From contig JAKUCV010005561.1 of the NCBI GenBank assembly GCA_028386065.3, forward strand, positions 1-64,000: 64,000 bases of DNA, in the 5' to 3' direction. Numbering within the stretch: position 1 is the stretch's first letter; every line of letters begins with the position of its first letter. Of the stretch, positions 1-12,500 are shown one piece after another. A program made the position numbers and the translations under genes. A model generated the notes under the pieces. It was not told the DNA's origin. It ran no database searches and saw only the letters and a list, made by a program, of their open reading frames with translations. Origin of the DNA: Turnera subulata (Eukaryota; Streptophyta; Magnoliopsida; Malpighiales; Passifloraceae).

Positions 1-781
1 GAAGCAGATCCGTGGGCAATCCGGCGGGTCAACGTCTCCCACAGGCGCGTCGGCAGGCGGAAACCGGAGGCGACAGCGGCGGCAAGCTCGCGACGGCACG
101 GGCGACAGGCTGAGGTGAGCGGTGGAGCGCGAGGCGGCGGGGTTTGCTCCGGCGAGCACAGTAACCCGAGGAAGGAGGTGACGCACTGTAGTTTTTTTTT
201 CTTTTTTCTATTTTTCTTCATTTTTCTTTCTATTTTTCTGGTTTTTCCGAAATTTATTTTTTTCATTTCTTCTTTTTTTTTCTATTTTTTTCTTCTTCCT
301 CTAACTGTTTTTTTCTGATTTTCTTTTTTTTTCTTTTTTTCTTTTTCTTCTTTTTTTTTCCTTTTCTCTCTTTTTCTTTTCTCTCTTTTTTTTCTCTCCT
401 TTCTTTTTTTTTCTTCTTCTTCTCCTCACCCGGTTCCTTCTTCCTCTGCCTTTATAACCTGTGATTAACTGTTAATCATGTGATTAACTATTAATCATGT
501 GATATACAATAATACAAGCGGGTCCGATCCGGACCAGAAAATAATCGATACCTCCTTAGTTATTTTCCGGTGTGATTTTCCGAGAAATTCCGAAACCCGA
601 AAAATACCAACTTAGTTCCGAAAAATCCACGGGAAAATCACGAGCGCGGGAAAACTCTCGGTTTCGAAAAACGACTCCCGATTTACCTTGAATTAATTAC
701 CCAAGATTAATTCAACAGTAAATCACGGTAAATAGGCTTTTACAGTCCGGTAAAAATCCAAGATTTTTACCAGGGCTGTTA
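1..781. mobile_element. LTR-retrotransposon remnant, probable LTR 3' end
   Basis: This stretch has no credible gene. It starts with GC-rich, purine-rich sequence, passes through a long pyrimidine tract (about 190-424), then contains short direct repeats of a 'gtgattaact' unit near 462-500. It ends in 'gggctgttaca' at 781. Plant LTRs often finish in TGTTACA, so I read the right edge as the end of a retrotransposon LTR. The matching 5' end would lie outside the window. The gypsy or copia class cannot be decided and the boundary call is an inference. Confidence 0.4.
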
Positions 782-782
782 C
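748..782. repeat. Perfect 10-bp stem inverted repeat
   Basis: GGTAAAAATC and GATTTTTACC face each other across a three-base loop (caa), with outer ACAG and CTGT that can extend the stem after mismatches. It lies at the very end of the putative LTR. Confidence 0.6.
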
Positions 783-880
783 AATTATTTTTTCAGTTTT
801 TATTTTTTTGGCATTATTTTATTTTTAAAATTTTTCCTAACTTTTTTAAAATTTTTTGTGTGATTTTGAAATAGGGTTCA

Positions 881-1138
881 ATGATGCATGCTATAATAAA
901 GAAAAGTTTTGCACAATATTTTCGTGCCAAATTGCAAGAAAGCTTGGTCTATAAAATCTCTAATTTCAAGATGGTTAAAGAAACCAGTCAAAACCGACCA
1001 GTGAAGCACCAATTTAAAATTTTGTTTTATGGTTCTACCAAAATTGAACAAGTAGTAGGAGATATAAAAAATATCCCTATTCATTTGTTTGATTTTGTTG
1101 ACCGAAATACAATTGTTGAAAGATGCAACAAGAAATAG
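881..1138 (+). pseudogene. Replication protein A large-subunit-like OB-fold fragment
   Basis: An 85-codon open frame resembles the start of the single-strand DNA-binding OB-fold of plant RPA1-like proteins. Cues are 'HAIIKKSFAQYF', a 'VYKISNFKMV' strand, 'RPVKHQFKILF' and 'IPIHLFDFVDR'. A complete RPA1-like protein has several hundred residues, so only one partial domain remains, with no zinc-finger C-terminus. It sits about 200 bp upstream of a Helitron 3' terminus, and plant Helitrons are known to carry RPA-like genes. I therefore read it as Helitron cargo rather than a host gene. Expression is doubtful. Confidence 0.6.
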
Positions 1139-1315
1139 AGGTGGAACATATTAGTAAAAAGAATGAAAAATTGTGTAAAAGAATAGAGGTGGAAACAAAG
1201 GAAAAAAGTATACTAAATCGGATAAAAAATTATGAACTATTTAATTGCTTAAAAAATACTATGTGTGTCAAAAAAATACTTTAAACTACATATTATTATA
1301 CTAATACTAACTAGG

Positions 1316-1343
1316 CCCGTGGAATCCACGGGTAGTGAGCTAG
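1316..1343 (+). mobile_element. Helitron 3' terminus (hairpin plus CTAG)
   Basis: CCCGTGG and CCACGGG form a 7-bp stem with loop aat (1316-1332). It is followed by seven bases and then CTAG (1340-1343), with a T next. Helitron 3' ends have a short GC-rich hairpin close to a terminal CTRR, inserted before a T. All of these are present. The element body lies to the left and includes the RPA-like fragment. Its TC start was not located. Confidence 0.65.
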
Positions 1344-1741
1344 TTTTTATGATATTTCGTTGTTTATGAAAGGAGAGACCGGTAGAAATGATGGATTTCT
1401 TTTTGATCATTTTGCCTCCTTCATTCCTCCCATTTTGTCTCATTCATGTTCTCTAACTTTTCGTTTTAAATGTAGATCTTTTCCGTATGGAAAAGCTGAA
1501 ACGCTGTGTTTTAGCTGATCATGGAAGCTAACAAAGGGGGAAACAATATACAGGGCTCAGGTAAAGCTAAAACGCTGCGTTTAAAACGATACAACAATTT
1601 TAAGCGCTATCCCATTACACCGGCGCGCAATATTTTCCCCTCTGTCCAGTTCCCGGGAATTCCTCTTTCAAAAACTCTGTTCTTCTCCTCACTCCTCAGT
1701 CCTCGCCGGCTCATCCACTAAACGCAACGCATTAGTCTCCA
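1344..1741 (+). promoter_or_regulatory. Promoter and 5' UTR region of the SIEL-like gene
   Basis: The region lies between the Helitron end and the start codon. It holds two copies of a palindromic motif, AAACGCTGTGTTT near 1499 and AAACGCTGCGTTT near 1570, about 70 bp apart. The last 100 bp are pyrimidine-rich, like a plant 5' UTR, and the start codon context is CCAATGGAA. No clear TATA box was assigned. Confidence 0.4.
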
Positions 1742-4700
1742 ATGGAACAACACCTGCTCGGCGCGTGCGAAAACTCTCTGGTCGCCGTTAACAACGACAG
1801 CAAGCTTCTCCGTCTCCAAACCCTAGCATCCATAAGATCCCTCATAATCAATCCCCACACCTCCGATTCCACACTCTCTTCCCTCCTCGAAACCCTAACT
1901 CGCTCCCTCCAACTCCCCACAGCCGACCCCCTCGCCTCCCACCATTCCCTCAAGCTCCTCGCCGATCTCGCCTCCCGCCGGCCCCACCTCGCCCCCATTA
2001 TCCTCGACTCCGTCCGCTCCGCCAACCTTCTCTCGGCCGACTCCCCTCGGCTCGCGGTCGACGCCCTCTCTGCACTCGCTTCGATCTCGGAATCAGACCG
2101 GAATTCTCCGAGAATCGAGCTCGACGATCAGCTATTTGTGTCGCTGTGTTTCGGCCCCTCTGTGACCGCTCGGCTGTGGCTGCTGAGGAATGCGGAGAGG
2201 CTGGGCCTCCAGTCGCACGTGCTGTTTACGGTGTTCTTAGGGTTCACGAAGGATCCGTATCCGTATGTGAGGGAAGCTGCATTGGATGGATTAGCAGGTT
2301 TGTGCAGGAACGGTGTCGTTTTAGAGGACGTTGGTGCCATTGAAGGATGCTTTTGTCGTGCTCTAGAGCTTCTCCAAGACTCCGAAGACTCTGTGCGGTG
2401 TGCTGCCGTTCGCGTGGTGAGACATCCGTCTCTTTAGAACCCTCTCTGCCATTCGTGCAAAGTAGTTTCTGTTGTTTATGGTTTTTTTTTTTAAAAAAAA
2501 ATTATACTTTGAAGTCAGGTCAGTGAATGGGGTAGAATGCTTGTAGCAGCCAATAACGAGGAAGATAAAAGAGCTTGGTCGGATTTAGTATTCATACAGG
2601 TATCTTCTCAAGCATTACCCATCCTTCCCTATTTTTTTTGTCCCATTCTCTTATTCATGGTATTTTCAATTGTTATATTGGATAAAATTTGCATTTCCCT
2701 TTGTCGCTTATGTTTGCTTATGCTGATCAGAATGTTTAAGCAAGTATGTAGCCCTGTTGGAGCACAAAATGTGAGGTATTGGGATTGAAAGAAAGTCAGC
2801 CTTTATCTATTATTGTCATCATTACCTGAGATTTTTTAACAGGAAAAAAAATATCTAATGCTGAAGTAAAATGTAGGGAATGGATAGCATTTTTAGTGCT
2901 GGACAAACGTTTTCCCTTTTAACTCTGGCAATATGCATGGTGGAACTCATTTTGTTCTGAACATGGCATACAATTTTGACCTGTCGTCCACATCTTTTGC
3001 GTTTTGGGATGTAGACTTGCGATTTATCACTTGTTCCCATTCATCACGCTACTGTTTTTATCTTTTGCACTTATCTTTGGCATTCTATATTCTTTTCATG
3101 TGATTCCAGCTTTGTTCTATGGTAAGAGATATGAATGCCGGGGTCAGGGTTGAGGCATTTAATGCGCTTGGCAAGGTGCAAATGCTATCGGAGGATGTTT
3201 TATTACAAAGTCTATCCAAGAAGGTACTTAAGATTGTTAAAGAGAAGGAATCTGTTCATCGATACCCTACGGAGAGGATTAAAACTTTCACATCAATCGC
3301 GGCCGGAGCTTTTGTGCATGGACTTGAGGATGAATTCCAAGAGGTAACTGGGGCTTCTGATAAAGCCTTATATTTATGTGATTAATTTGCGAAGTCTTGG
3401 AGGAAATAGTGCTTTCCCCTATTTTGGTAACACACTCTTTATGGTCATCTAGTGCTGGGTTGTCCTTGTCCTGGGAAATCAGTGTGTAAATAATCTTTTA
3501 ATAGATTAGAACCTTAGTTCTCTCTTGCTCTCTTATTTATATAATATAGTTGGATACTCTTATCCGTGCTCTACTTGTGAATACACAAGATGGCTGGAAC
3601 TAGAAATGTTCCAAGGAAGTTGTGGGTCTTAAATTTTCAGTTTCAACAAGTTTGATGGCAGCGGCCTAAAATTTTTTTCTACAGTTTTGCAAAATGAATA
3701 ATAATACTGCTTCTGCTTGTTTGAAGGTGCGGAAGTCTGCTTGTCACTCATTGCGTATGCTCGTTGTCCTGTCAACTGAGTTTGCTGGTCACGCCTTAGA
3801 CCTCTTGATGGACATGTTGAATGATGATTCAATGGCCGTTAGGCTAGAAGCTATGGAGACGATGCATCATATGGCAACATTTGAGTGTCTAAAAGTGCAA
3901 GAGACTCACATGCATATGGTATGTTTGTTTGTTGTTTTTTCAAATCCTGAATTTTGAATTTGCTCTGTGGATCTCCTTTTCCCTTGATCATATCATGATT
4001 CCATGTTTGATAGTTTAGTTTATCCCAAGAATTTTAAATAGATTAGTTTTTTCTGACATTTTTTAGTATCTTAAACCTTTTCGTCATGTGGAGTTGTATA
4101 ATCTATCATTTCTTGGTTTTCCAGTTCCTTGGGACGCTACTTGACAATAGTGCCCTAATAAGAAGTACAGCAAGGAAGATTTTCAAATTGGTGAAGCTTC
4201 CAACTTTGGGGTTGTTTAGACTATCTATTAATGGCCTTCTTGAAAATTTAGAGATGCATCCGCAGGTCTGCCTTTCCGAAATTGTTTTTATCTCATACAG
4301 CATACATTATGTGCTGCAATCCTCCCTGTTTGATTCTGTATTTGTTTGTATTTGAACCGCGTAATTTAACCTGAATATTTTCTTTCTTTCTAGGATGAAG
4401 CTGAGGTCTTCCTAATTTTGTTTTATATGGGTCAGAACCACGGGAAATTTGCTTCCAGGATTATCAAAGAGGTTTCCCAAGAGGTTAGCGCGATCCGAGG
4501 GGTGATATGCAATTTAATTTGCTGAATCGTCCTAGATTTATTTCTTTCACTTTGCTTTTTTTTCCTTGTTAACAACAATGCTTGTACTCTCCTAAAACAT
4601 TGCAATTAAGATGTGCGCAAATCTTCTCTTTTGGAGAAACTACATGTTTACAGGTTTGAGACAGGTCAAATGAAACCTCTAAATCAGCTAGCCAGTTTGA

Positions 4701-6460
4701 ATTATGACATAATAGTAAACAAGAGTAACATATCTATTTATGGACCACATTACAAAGAATTCTAGTTTCTTGTCTTTTTGTGGGTTGTAATAGTCTTTTT
4801 CCCATTGATAGTCATTTAGTTTATTTTGGAAATTTGTTAAGTCCTCTTAAGAGATGTATTTCCTTCTTCATCGGGTTTAATGTACTGTCTTGTGAAATAT
4901 TTCTAACTATTATACCTCTTACTCACCTATTTGATTCAGGTAGAGCCAGTTTGTGGGGAAGAATTGGTCCTGGACAGCGCCAGAGTAGCTGCATTTCTTG
5001 TACTTTCTATCTCAGCTCCACTCTCACGTGAGCTCGGTGGTCAACGGATTGCACATAGATTTTTTTCCTATGCTGTTACCTTGCTAGGCAGGATCTCTTC
5101 CGCTTTGAGAGACATTGTGGACCAAAACACACTGTTGGTGTATTTAACCCAGTGCAGCAGATCATCAAATTCTTTCCCCATGGAAGTTGAAGGGGGGGCC
5201 TTGTCCTTGCCTGTAGTTGACTGTGTTCCAGGTCACACCAACTTGGATGTTAGTACAATGTCTGGGATAGAGATGCAGCAAACTGGAAATGGAACTTCTG
5301 AAGAATGGTCCCTGACATCATGCAAATTAGGGGATGTAGCATTTGTAGGGGAGCAGCTTGAGGAGCGTGAGAAACCCATGAGAGTGGTAAATTGCATCCT
5401 CGCAAAGATGAAATATTTATGGCAGTTGGTTCAATCTAGATGCGCCAATCAGGCACTGAAGATTTTGAGGTGCAAATCTAGTTATCTTTTTTCTTTTCCT
5501 TGAAGGTTTTATTCTTGTGGGTGGATGTTTACCTAACTTTTTTGCTCTTGTAGGGCTTGCAAGGAAGAGATAGCGATGGTTGCCTCCGAGTCACCTGAAT
5601 TTGGTAGTGCAGTGGCATTTACCTTACAATATATCCGAGTAATGAAACCTTTTATCAGGATATGGGAGCATGTTGTCTCGAAGGTCCAGTCATACAAAGT
5701 GCTACAGTTGGAAATTCTATTTGCAAAGTTAGATGGAAGGTTAAGGGAAATGAGATGTAGATTTGTAGGATTCTCTAAAGAACTGGAGGTTCATGTGTTA
5801 GAGCTTGTACTTGTGACTTCCATTCTGAAGCTGTCCAAACTCGAAATCTGTTGCTATCGTGATACTATCTGCCAGCTTTGTGATACAATTTCGTGCCTAG
5901 ATTCTCTCCAAAAGGATGGATCTATTGAACTATCTATCTTTGTGGTTGAAGTTAAGAAAACATTGCCTGAGGTTGACACTTCTATGGATTTTGGTTGCTG
6001 TAGTCCCTTGTTCAAGTTAGTTGATCTTTTCACCCCTAAGCAGATAAATTTGAGCAGAAGGATAAGGCATATCAGTGCAGAGGTGGAAGTCTTAGATAAT
6101 GATGCTGAACGCCCTTTTGTGTTTGTAACAGGACTGCCTGTCAGTATACCTTTGGGGATTATGTTGCGCAATGTTACAACAAATAATAGGTTGTGGGTGA
6201 GGATAACAATGAGTGAAGATTTAACCGAGTATGTTTTTCTGGATTTAGTCCGATTAGAAGTCTTTGACGAGGTCAAGAAGTTTAAGTTTGTTGCACCATT
6301 TTACCAAACTCCTAAAGCAGTTTCAGTAATGCTGAGGGTTTCTATAGGTATGGAATGTTCATTTGAAAGTACTAGTTTTCTCAAAGGCTGTGGTGGGCCA
6401 AAATGTGCCCTAGTATATCTTTGCCAGGAAAAAGAAGTTTACATGGTTCAGAGGAGCTGA
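1742..6460 (+). CDS. SIEL: SIEL / Integrator subunit 4-like ARM-HEAT repeat protein
   Basis: Eight coding exons join in frame: 1742-2416, 2519-2599, 3110-3343, 3727-3918, 4125-4265, 4394-4483, 4940-5469 and 5554-6460. They give 949 residues, close to the roughly 940 usual for plant SIEL. All introns are GT/AG. The protein starts MEQHLLGACENSL. Its first half is helical ARM/HEAT repeats, for example 'KDPYPYVREAALDGLAGL' and 'DSMAVRLEAMETM', and its C-terminal half (from about residue 480) is less repetitive. In Arabidopsis, SIEL binds the transcription factor SHORT-ROOT, helps its cell-to-cell movement and is needed for embryo development. By family it is the plant homologue of Integrator subunit 4, so an RNA-processing role is also expected. 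Identification is by sequence recognition, and the splice sites are inferred. Confidence 0.88.
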
Positions 6461-8490
6461 TAGTTTTCATGTCGGTTAAAATAGTGAATAAGGCACATGT
6501 TCATACTGCATTGAGCTTTCTGGTAGCTCTCTTGAGATATGTCGGACTCCAATGAACCCCCTACTTCTCTTTCACATTCATTTTGATGGCACTGGATATT
6601 GCTTTGTTCTGAGGAAAGGGTCTGCTCAACTTTGTCGGATTGACCATAGCTGTGGTCCTTATGGCTCATCAAGATCAGCTTCGTTGTCTTGATCCTAAAT
6701 CTCCATAAACTTATGGAATGGAACCATCTTTGTGTGTATTTACTGAACTTTATCACTGTCAAGGCATTTAAGAGCACTCGATCTTATGATGGTGGCACTG
6801 TGTGGTGGGGGTGGTGGGGGTGGGTGGGTGTATATGATACTCTGGTTGAAAGATAGAATGGGATTGAACTTGTTCACTGGAGTTATGTGAATCGTGTGCT
6901 CATATTCCTTGATTTCTGAAGGTATGTTAAGGCAGCAGTTTGCTAACTGCTCTTTGCACTTGTCATCCTCTGTGATTGCTTTCTTATGTATGCTAGGTTG
7001 GCTTGATTTCAATCCAATTCTATACAAGAACAAGGACCATTGATGACATAGTGGGGGGGTGTATGATACTCTGGCATAAAAGATAGTATTGGCTTGAATT
7101 CCGTGGAGTTTTGCAAATCTCTTGCTTGTTATTTGTTGATTTCTCAAGGTATATTAAGGCAGCAGTTCTCTAACTGCATCTTTTTGCACTTCTGAGCCTC
7201 TGTGGTTGCTTTTTTATGTATGCAAGGTTACCCTGATTTGTTGGGACAGACTGTTGAGAGGCTCTTTGTGTGGATATGTGCATCTGCATATCAATCACCA
7301 AGTGTTGGCAGAATCAGAAGCTTCAGGGTCAGGTATTGATGTTTTGCTGGTATGTTTAAAATTTTCAAGCCGAAGTTTTTAAGTATCTTTGCTTAAACTT
7401 TCGTTTTACATTTACCATGACATTTTTGGTTCTTGCGTAGTATGTGTATTTCCAACTTAATCTTTTTGGAACTAACTGCAAGAGCTAAATAGATCAGGTT
7501 ATGCGGTACTGAAGCGACAGCGTCAATAGTTATTCCTTCACGCAGATATGCTTCATGGGTTGCAAAAAATAATTTCGAGCTTATTAAGTTGATGCCTTGG
7601 GTAAAGAAATACAGGTGGGTTTGTGGCTGATCTTAAGCAAAGTCTTTCTAACAGCAAATTTAGATATGTAGATTAGTGTTGGTGGGTTCTCAGTTGATGG
7701 CCAATACTGTGGAAAGGGTTGCACTCAAGTTTCTGCAATATTTGCTTTTTTGGGTTGTCGATTGAGGTTTTTGGTCGCCATTTCAGTCCATACACAAATG
7801 GTGTTGTACCCGAGTACGTAACTTAGCCTTGCAGGACCCTTTTTTGTTTAATGCATTGTGCTATCTCAATGTGTAAAGGCATGTGGATTGAGCAGTGTCT
7901 GTATATAACGTACTAGTCGATGTAAATAATTTTCGTATCTCATCAATTTTTCTTTTAATTTTTAAAATCTATTCGGTTTTGCTTTCTGACATTCTATGTA
8001 CTAGTTATTTCTGTGTCACTAAAAGGTTTTCTTTCTCTGTTATATTTGCTCTATTTGAACAGATAAGAAATGCTGTTTAAGTCGAGATTGTATGGGCGCA
8101 GTTTTCTGTTTTCTTGAACTGTGCCCTTGGGATTTTTATTTCCGTTTATGCTATAGGCTTAATTAACATTCCTAATATTGTAACACGCCAAATGATGTAA
8201 CAACTGAATTAGCACAATGATGTAGCAAACGAATTAGCACAGCTTGCCACTTCCACGACATTTTGTATACTCTTAGGCGTATCATGGAATTTTTGCCTGT
8301 AAAAGTGTATGAATTGCGCGGTGGGTCTGTAAGCTGATGGTGTTATTGAATTTGAGTCCCACCCATGAGAAGATTTTCAAGGTATTTTGCTGTCTTGCCG
8401 GGGTACATCTTTCCGAATTTCGAGGGGAAAACAACAAGGATTTCTTACCGGTTAAAATTCTTTCTTTGAGAATTCCTTTCAAAGTATGAG
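6461..8490 (+). other. 3' flank of the SIEL-like gene, probable 3' UTR then intergenic
   Basis: No long open frame is present. The first 800 bp carry a diverged tandem duplication, listed separately, and are probably transcribed as 3' UTR. Beyond about 7250 the sequence is AT-rich and T-rich without a recognisable gene. Confidence 0.4.
6819..7240 (+). repeat. Diverged tandem duplication, about 190-bp copies
   Basis: Two copies (about 6819-7008 and 7050-7240) are offset by about 228 bp. Shared blocks in the same order include 'tatgatactctgg', 'aaggcagcagtt', 'taactgc', 'tttttgcact' or 'ctctttgcact', and 'ttatgtatgc' followed by 'tgattt'. Both copies start after a G-rich run. Substitutions and small indels show that the duplication is old. 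Confidence 0.75.
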
Positions 8491-8504
8491 ATGTACTGTC
8501 ATTG

Positions 8505-8855
8505 TTTAATGAATAGAAGGGGAGGGAGGAGAAAGGAAGAGAATGTTAAATTAACCTTGTTTAGTAAAAATTTTAATGGATGGGTAGGGGAATATTTTAA
8601 CCACCATTCTCCTCCATTCTCTAGAATGTGTCAAGAGAATGTGTCCCTGCATTTTGGTGGGGGAATGGAGGGAAAAAAGTTTAGAACAAAATGATGAATT
8701 TCTCACAATTTTTTTTTTTTGAGAATTCATAAATAAGGATTTCTATATGTGAATTTATCCAAACAAATTAAATTAAAAATTTCCCCTCCCTACCATTTTC
8801 ATCCTTTCCCTTCCTATCCATTCTCTTCCCTTCCCTCTCACTCTATTCCCAACAG
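8505..8855. mobile_element. Possible MITE with purine/pyrimidine-rich inverted ends
   Basis: The left edge reads 'gaatagaaggggaggg...gaagagaatg'. The right edge reads 'cattctcttcccttccctc...ctctattccc', which is roughly its reverse complement. The middle is AT-rich and has no coding capacity. The matches are loose and partly due to low complexity, and no target duplication could be fixed. Confidence 0.35.
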
Positions 8856-9536
8856 ACTAAGGCTACTTGGAAATACCATAAATTTGGTTAGGCTATATAA
8901 AGAATCCCAGAAACGGAGTGCCACTAAGATCGAGTTCAGTTTGAAATCAATAAGACAGCCAAGTTTCGAATAATTATCCATTTAAAGCGATCTTCAGTAA
9001 CTAACTCACGTCATCCTGCTTACACCCCTTGGGCCTAACAATGTTATTTGCAGTAAATACTAAACACAATTATTTACGACGGCAATAGGCGACGTGAAGA
9101 GAGTTCTAATTTGCTTTTGCCTTTGTAAGTTCACAAGCACGATACCTAATTAACCTTTCCGCATGATCGCATTAATTGCTCTGATAAAAATATGTATCTG
9201 CCATCTCGTGGTCCAATGGCATTTCAAAAGGCCAGAATCCAGCACCAAGCCGAGAAACCTCTGCTGAACTAAAACTTTTAGACAATAGATGAACGATAAG
9301 ATGATCTATACTGGGATCATGTTCTTCCTAATATTTTTCCCTTTCTCTTTTGGCAAGTACAACTACCGAGCCCGCTACAAAAACTGTTGACAACGAGATT
9401 AAACTACAAAATTGTTGAATCTTCATCGCCAACACCCCATGACCTCACAAAAAAATTGGCCAGGATAGAATCATTTTTCCTATTACTGCCAAACCAAAAA
9501 CCTCTACACTTCAATCATTCGCAACCGGTTCCATGA
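8856..9536. other. Intergenic, includes the probable 3' UTR of the minus-strand Kelch gene
   Basis: No gene or repeat recognised. The right part probably belongs to the 3' UTR of the minus-strand DCD-Kelch gene ending at 9537. Confidence 0.4.
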
Positions 9537-12500
9537 CTACAAAGCAGCAGCTGACAAGAAGCATCTTTTCCTGATGGGCCCTGAGGTCTTTTCTTGCCAC
9601 CCCTGACCCTCTTTGAAGTATTCGACCTGCGCATGTATAGAAACCTCAAAATCAGCCTTTGATACAGCCCACCAGACAGAACTTAAAAAGAATATATCAC
9701 TAAAGGCAGCATACCGTTTCCACAATGTTTTTATCAGATTTCAACCCGCCAACAACATATATAGAGTCTTGGACGACAGCAGCAGCAGAATATCCCCGAG
9801 AATCGTTCATCGGGTCTCCAGTGATCCATAAGTCAAGACGTGGATCATATATTTCTGTGCTAGGAACCATAGTATTCGCATCAAAACCGCCCAGAGCATA
9901 CCTAAAAGAGAAATTTAAGAAAAATCACAACTTCACTGATATTAGGATGCTTAAAGATCACCTAAAATTAGAGCTGCATACTACATGGTAAGAAACATGT
10001 GAATTCATACCCGGTTTCTAATTTTCAAATGATGTAGATTTATAGTTCAGTAATCCCTGTAAAATTTTGTTCTCTTTCTAGCCTAATTGACAGTTTCTTT
10101 TTCTCATGCGAAGAAGCTTAACACGTTTAAAGGTTTAAAGATCATACTAGAACCACCACAATGATGCACCACAAAAACAAAAGGACAATTTTCGAGCAGC
10201 CACCAAGTTTTCCAGATTAAACATATTGCATTTGGAACACTGAGTGAGCAAAGATCATCAATCAAGTGCTCAAAACTGCCCATTCAAACAGTTTACTTAG
10301 TGAACTTACAATTTGTCATTGAAAACAACCAATGAATGGCAGCCTCTCTTAGTGTTCATACTAGCAATTCTGCGCCAGGAATGCTCTCTGGGGTCAAACC
10401 TTTCAGCAGACCTGGAGAAGAAACAGTTAGTCCACCAGAAAACAGTCAGTCAATTCAAGCACCCGGTTTGCGTCAAAAGCCTGCTATATGTTGCCCAGAT
10501 AAATCCAGAAGCAGGCTTTTGGAACTCTGGAAAATGCATAAAGTAGCCCTTTGATGCAAGTTGGAAGACCGAGAAGTTAAAAGTGAACTCATGGCATATT
10601 TCATCTAGAAATGAGTCTTAACTTCAGAAGTTATGAACAGAAACTAAAGAGACCATTGACGATCATTTTTATCTTATTCCTCAGTGCTTGTGCAACCATT
10701 GCATGGGGAACACATGCTTTTGAAGTTTAAGCGTACATCCATGCAATAGTCTATAAGGAATAAGCTATATTACATATTTGACAGTATCTTACCTCAGATA
10801 ATCTTTCCCATCAAATCCCCCAGTTGCATAAAGTACACCATTCAGTTCAACAGCTGCAAGTGCAAATCGCTGGAAAACACAAGCAGACTCAATGTCAACT
10901 GATCAATTCAAACTATTTGAACAAACTGAAAAGTGACACACTCAAGGATTAGACAGGTTTAAAGGGCCAAAAAAAAAATGCAAAAACACATTAAAGCAAT
11001 CATATCTGAAGAAGTTGATATAAACAAAGCAAAGAAGCGAAAAATAAATATCATGTCCCTGCATAAAAGAATAATGATAACTTTCTAGTTCATAAATGAA
11101 TCCCTGAAAACTCTAATGTGTCAATAGCAATAAGAAGTTGAATGTTCAGTCCTGCAGGTTCCACCAGCACATTCATGTCATCTGATGCACTTTAAACACT
11201 GCATGTAAATTTCCAGTGAAAATCAAGGTCATTTTAATGTTCTTTTTGTTGGTAAAATTATGATTGAAGAACAGAAATATACATAATATAATTCATATTA
11301 TATATTAAACAGGCAATAACTTTCTTCATCGGAATATACATGCACAGCTAAAGACATAAAAACTACCAAGTTTCCCCATAAGATTCAGTAAAACAAGTTC
11401 TCGTATACTTGCTCATGAAGAGGTCTTAGTGTCCAGTCATGGATGAGATTATGAAGTAATCACATTGTAAGCACACTGTTGTATTTAATTTTGCTTAGGA
11501 AATTCAGAAATCAATTTAGAATGCCACGACTTACCCTTTCTTTTGCCTCCTTGTGGTAAAGCACTAAGATAGAAGCAAGTCAAAAACCTATGTTTAAACT
11601 TTCTTGTATGCTTAGCACAATATTACAATTTCTTCAAATTTAAGTATATGCCATAGTACATGGAAATTTCACATGTTTTCTTTTGTTAGTCAACATATAT
11701 CACAATCCAGCAAATGAAATAGAAAACAATGAGCAATATCTTGGACCTTGTGCAGCATTGATCTTGTTGGGATCCAACGTCCAATGTCCAAATCAAGCAT
11801 TTCAACATCTGAAAAACATTCTGTCCCATTTCCACCGCCAACTGCAAAAATTTTGTCGTTCAAAGTAGCGCCACCCAAACTCCCTTTTTTTCTAGTCAAT
11901 GATGGGCGGAAGCTCCACTGATCATTAGCATGGTTGTATGATTCAACTACATGCATGATAATAGAAACATTTAGAAAAGAAAACAGAGTAGAACAGAATA
12001 CAATCAAAGAATCAGGAAGAGCTCATACCTGTGTCAAACCACAAAGTTCCGTTTCCACCACCAAACACATAAAGTTCACCATGTAGACACGCAACTGAAG
12101 CATAGGAACGAGCAGAGCTCATCGGAGACAAAGGCTTTATGACATCTTTAGAAGGGAAATAGAGCTCCAAAACTGGAAGCCATGTTTCACCATCATACCC
12201 TCCCAGTAGATGGATGGCCTCTGTGGGATCCAGCTGTAGCTCATCAAGGTTATCATACTCTGAATCACCAATCTGGGGCATGGATGTAGATTCCAACGAC
12301 AAGCAATGAACTTTTAACTGTAGGATCTGTTTTTCAGCCTCGACCTGAAATCACAGCAACGCACTAAGACCATAGAAATAAAATGATAAAATCAATGCCA
12401 AATTGCTGACACAGTGCATGAGATTAAAATTATTAACATGTTGGCTCAGACTAATTTTACAAATGCTAATACAACGCCAACTGCAAAGAGTACCAGCTTT

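Noticed and set aside
115..318. 67-codon frame rich in Phe
   Set aside because: It is a translation of the pyrimidine tract and has no protein character beyond that.
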